From contig VGCF01000049.1 of NCBI GenBank assembly GCA_016870135.1, positions 1 through 5,288 on the forward strand: DNA of 5,288 bases, given 5' to 3'. The DNA comes from Alphaproteobacteria bacterium. GTDB taxonomy: Bacteria; Pseudomonadota; Alphaproteobacteria; Holosporales; Holosporaceae. The translations under genes were made by a program, and so were the position numbers. Each line of letters opens with the position of its first letter. Positions within the stretch are counted from its first letter, which is position 1. This document shows, piece after piece, positions 5,205 through 5,288 of this stretch. The notes under the pieces are model-generated. The model was not told where the DNA came from, made no database searches, and worked only from the letters and a program-made list of their open reading frames with translations.

Positions 5205-5288
5205 ATATAAGGGAAAAAGCCAATTTGATTCCTAATGATCTTAGAGGCATATAATCCACGATATTGGCGTAAAAATTTTAATTAAGTT

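Larger units (their letters stand above)
5118..5288. other. Right-end sequence without a supported gene
   Basis: After the repeat-protein stop come the minus-strand hairpin, the repeat remnant and AT-rich sequence. On the minus strand a 32-codon frame (5281 to 5183) ends in TGA three bases before the hairpin, as a real gene end would. It is preceded by an in-frame TAA (5284-5282) and contains no ATG, so at best it is the tail of a broken gene. I recognise no family in it. Confidence 0.5.

Overview
The window looks like a low-to-moderate GC alphaproteobacterial chromosome. RecA and DnaK both carry alphaproteobacterial-style sequence, for example RecA GGVALKFYASVRLDIRRIG and DnaK NNQTAV-type segments around GQFDLVGI. 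The AT-rich spacers and the Asn-rich, repeat-bearing exported protein would fit a host-associated lineage such as Holosporales. That placement is inference, not something the sequence proves.

Layout, all genes on the + strand: (1) the last 39 codons of ffh, the SRP GTPase, at 1-120; (2) recA at 239-1318 with its own sigma70-like promoter and no recognisable LexA box; (3) a 277-bp spacer with a clear intrinsic terminator (1479-1504) and a promoter and strong Shine-Dalgarno for dnaK; (4) dnaK at 1596-3470, full length, with no dnaJ behind it and an odd C9-TT-G7 hairpin 7 bp past its stop; (5) a 558-bp AT-rich gene-free spacer with small palindromes, ending in a good promoter; (6) an unrecognised 362-residue exported protein at 4029-5117 with a signal peptide, a nested Asn-rich repeat region and a basic C-terminal part; (7) 171 bp of sequence containing a hairpin that is terminator-like on the minus strand.

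ffh, recA and dnaK are housekeeping genes for membrane targeting, recombination and repair, and protein folding. Each seems to have its own promoter, so they are not an obvious operon. The interesting part is the right end. The repeat-bearing gene is built from a 177/198-bp duplication that itself consists of 21-bp (heptapeptide) units. Its last 39 bp are a near copy (36 of 39 identical) of an internal piece of the dnaK gene next door, read in a different frame. A further decayed piece of the repeat lies beyond its stop codon. The 3' end of this gene is therefore a mosaic assembled from nearby DNA. I see no defence system, CRISPR array, RNA gene or intact mobile element.
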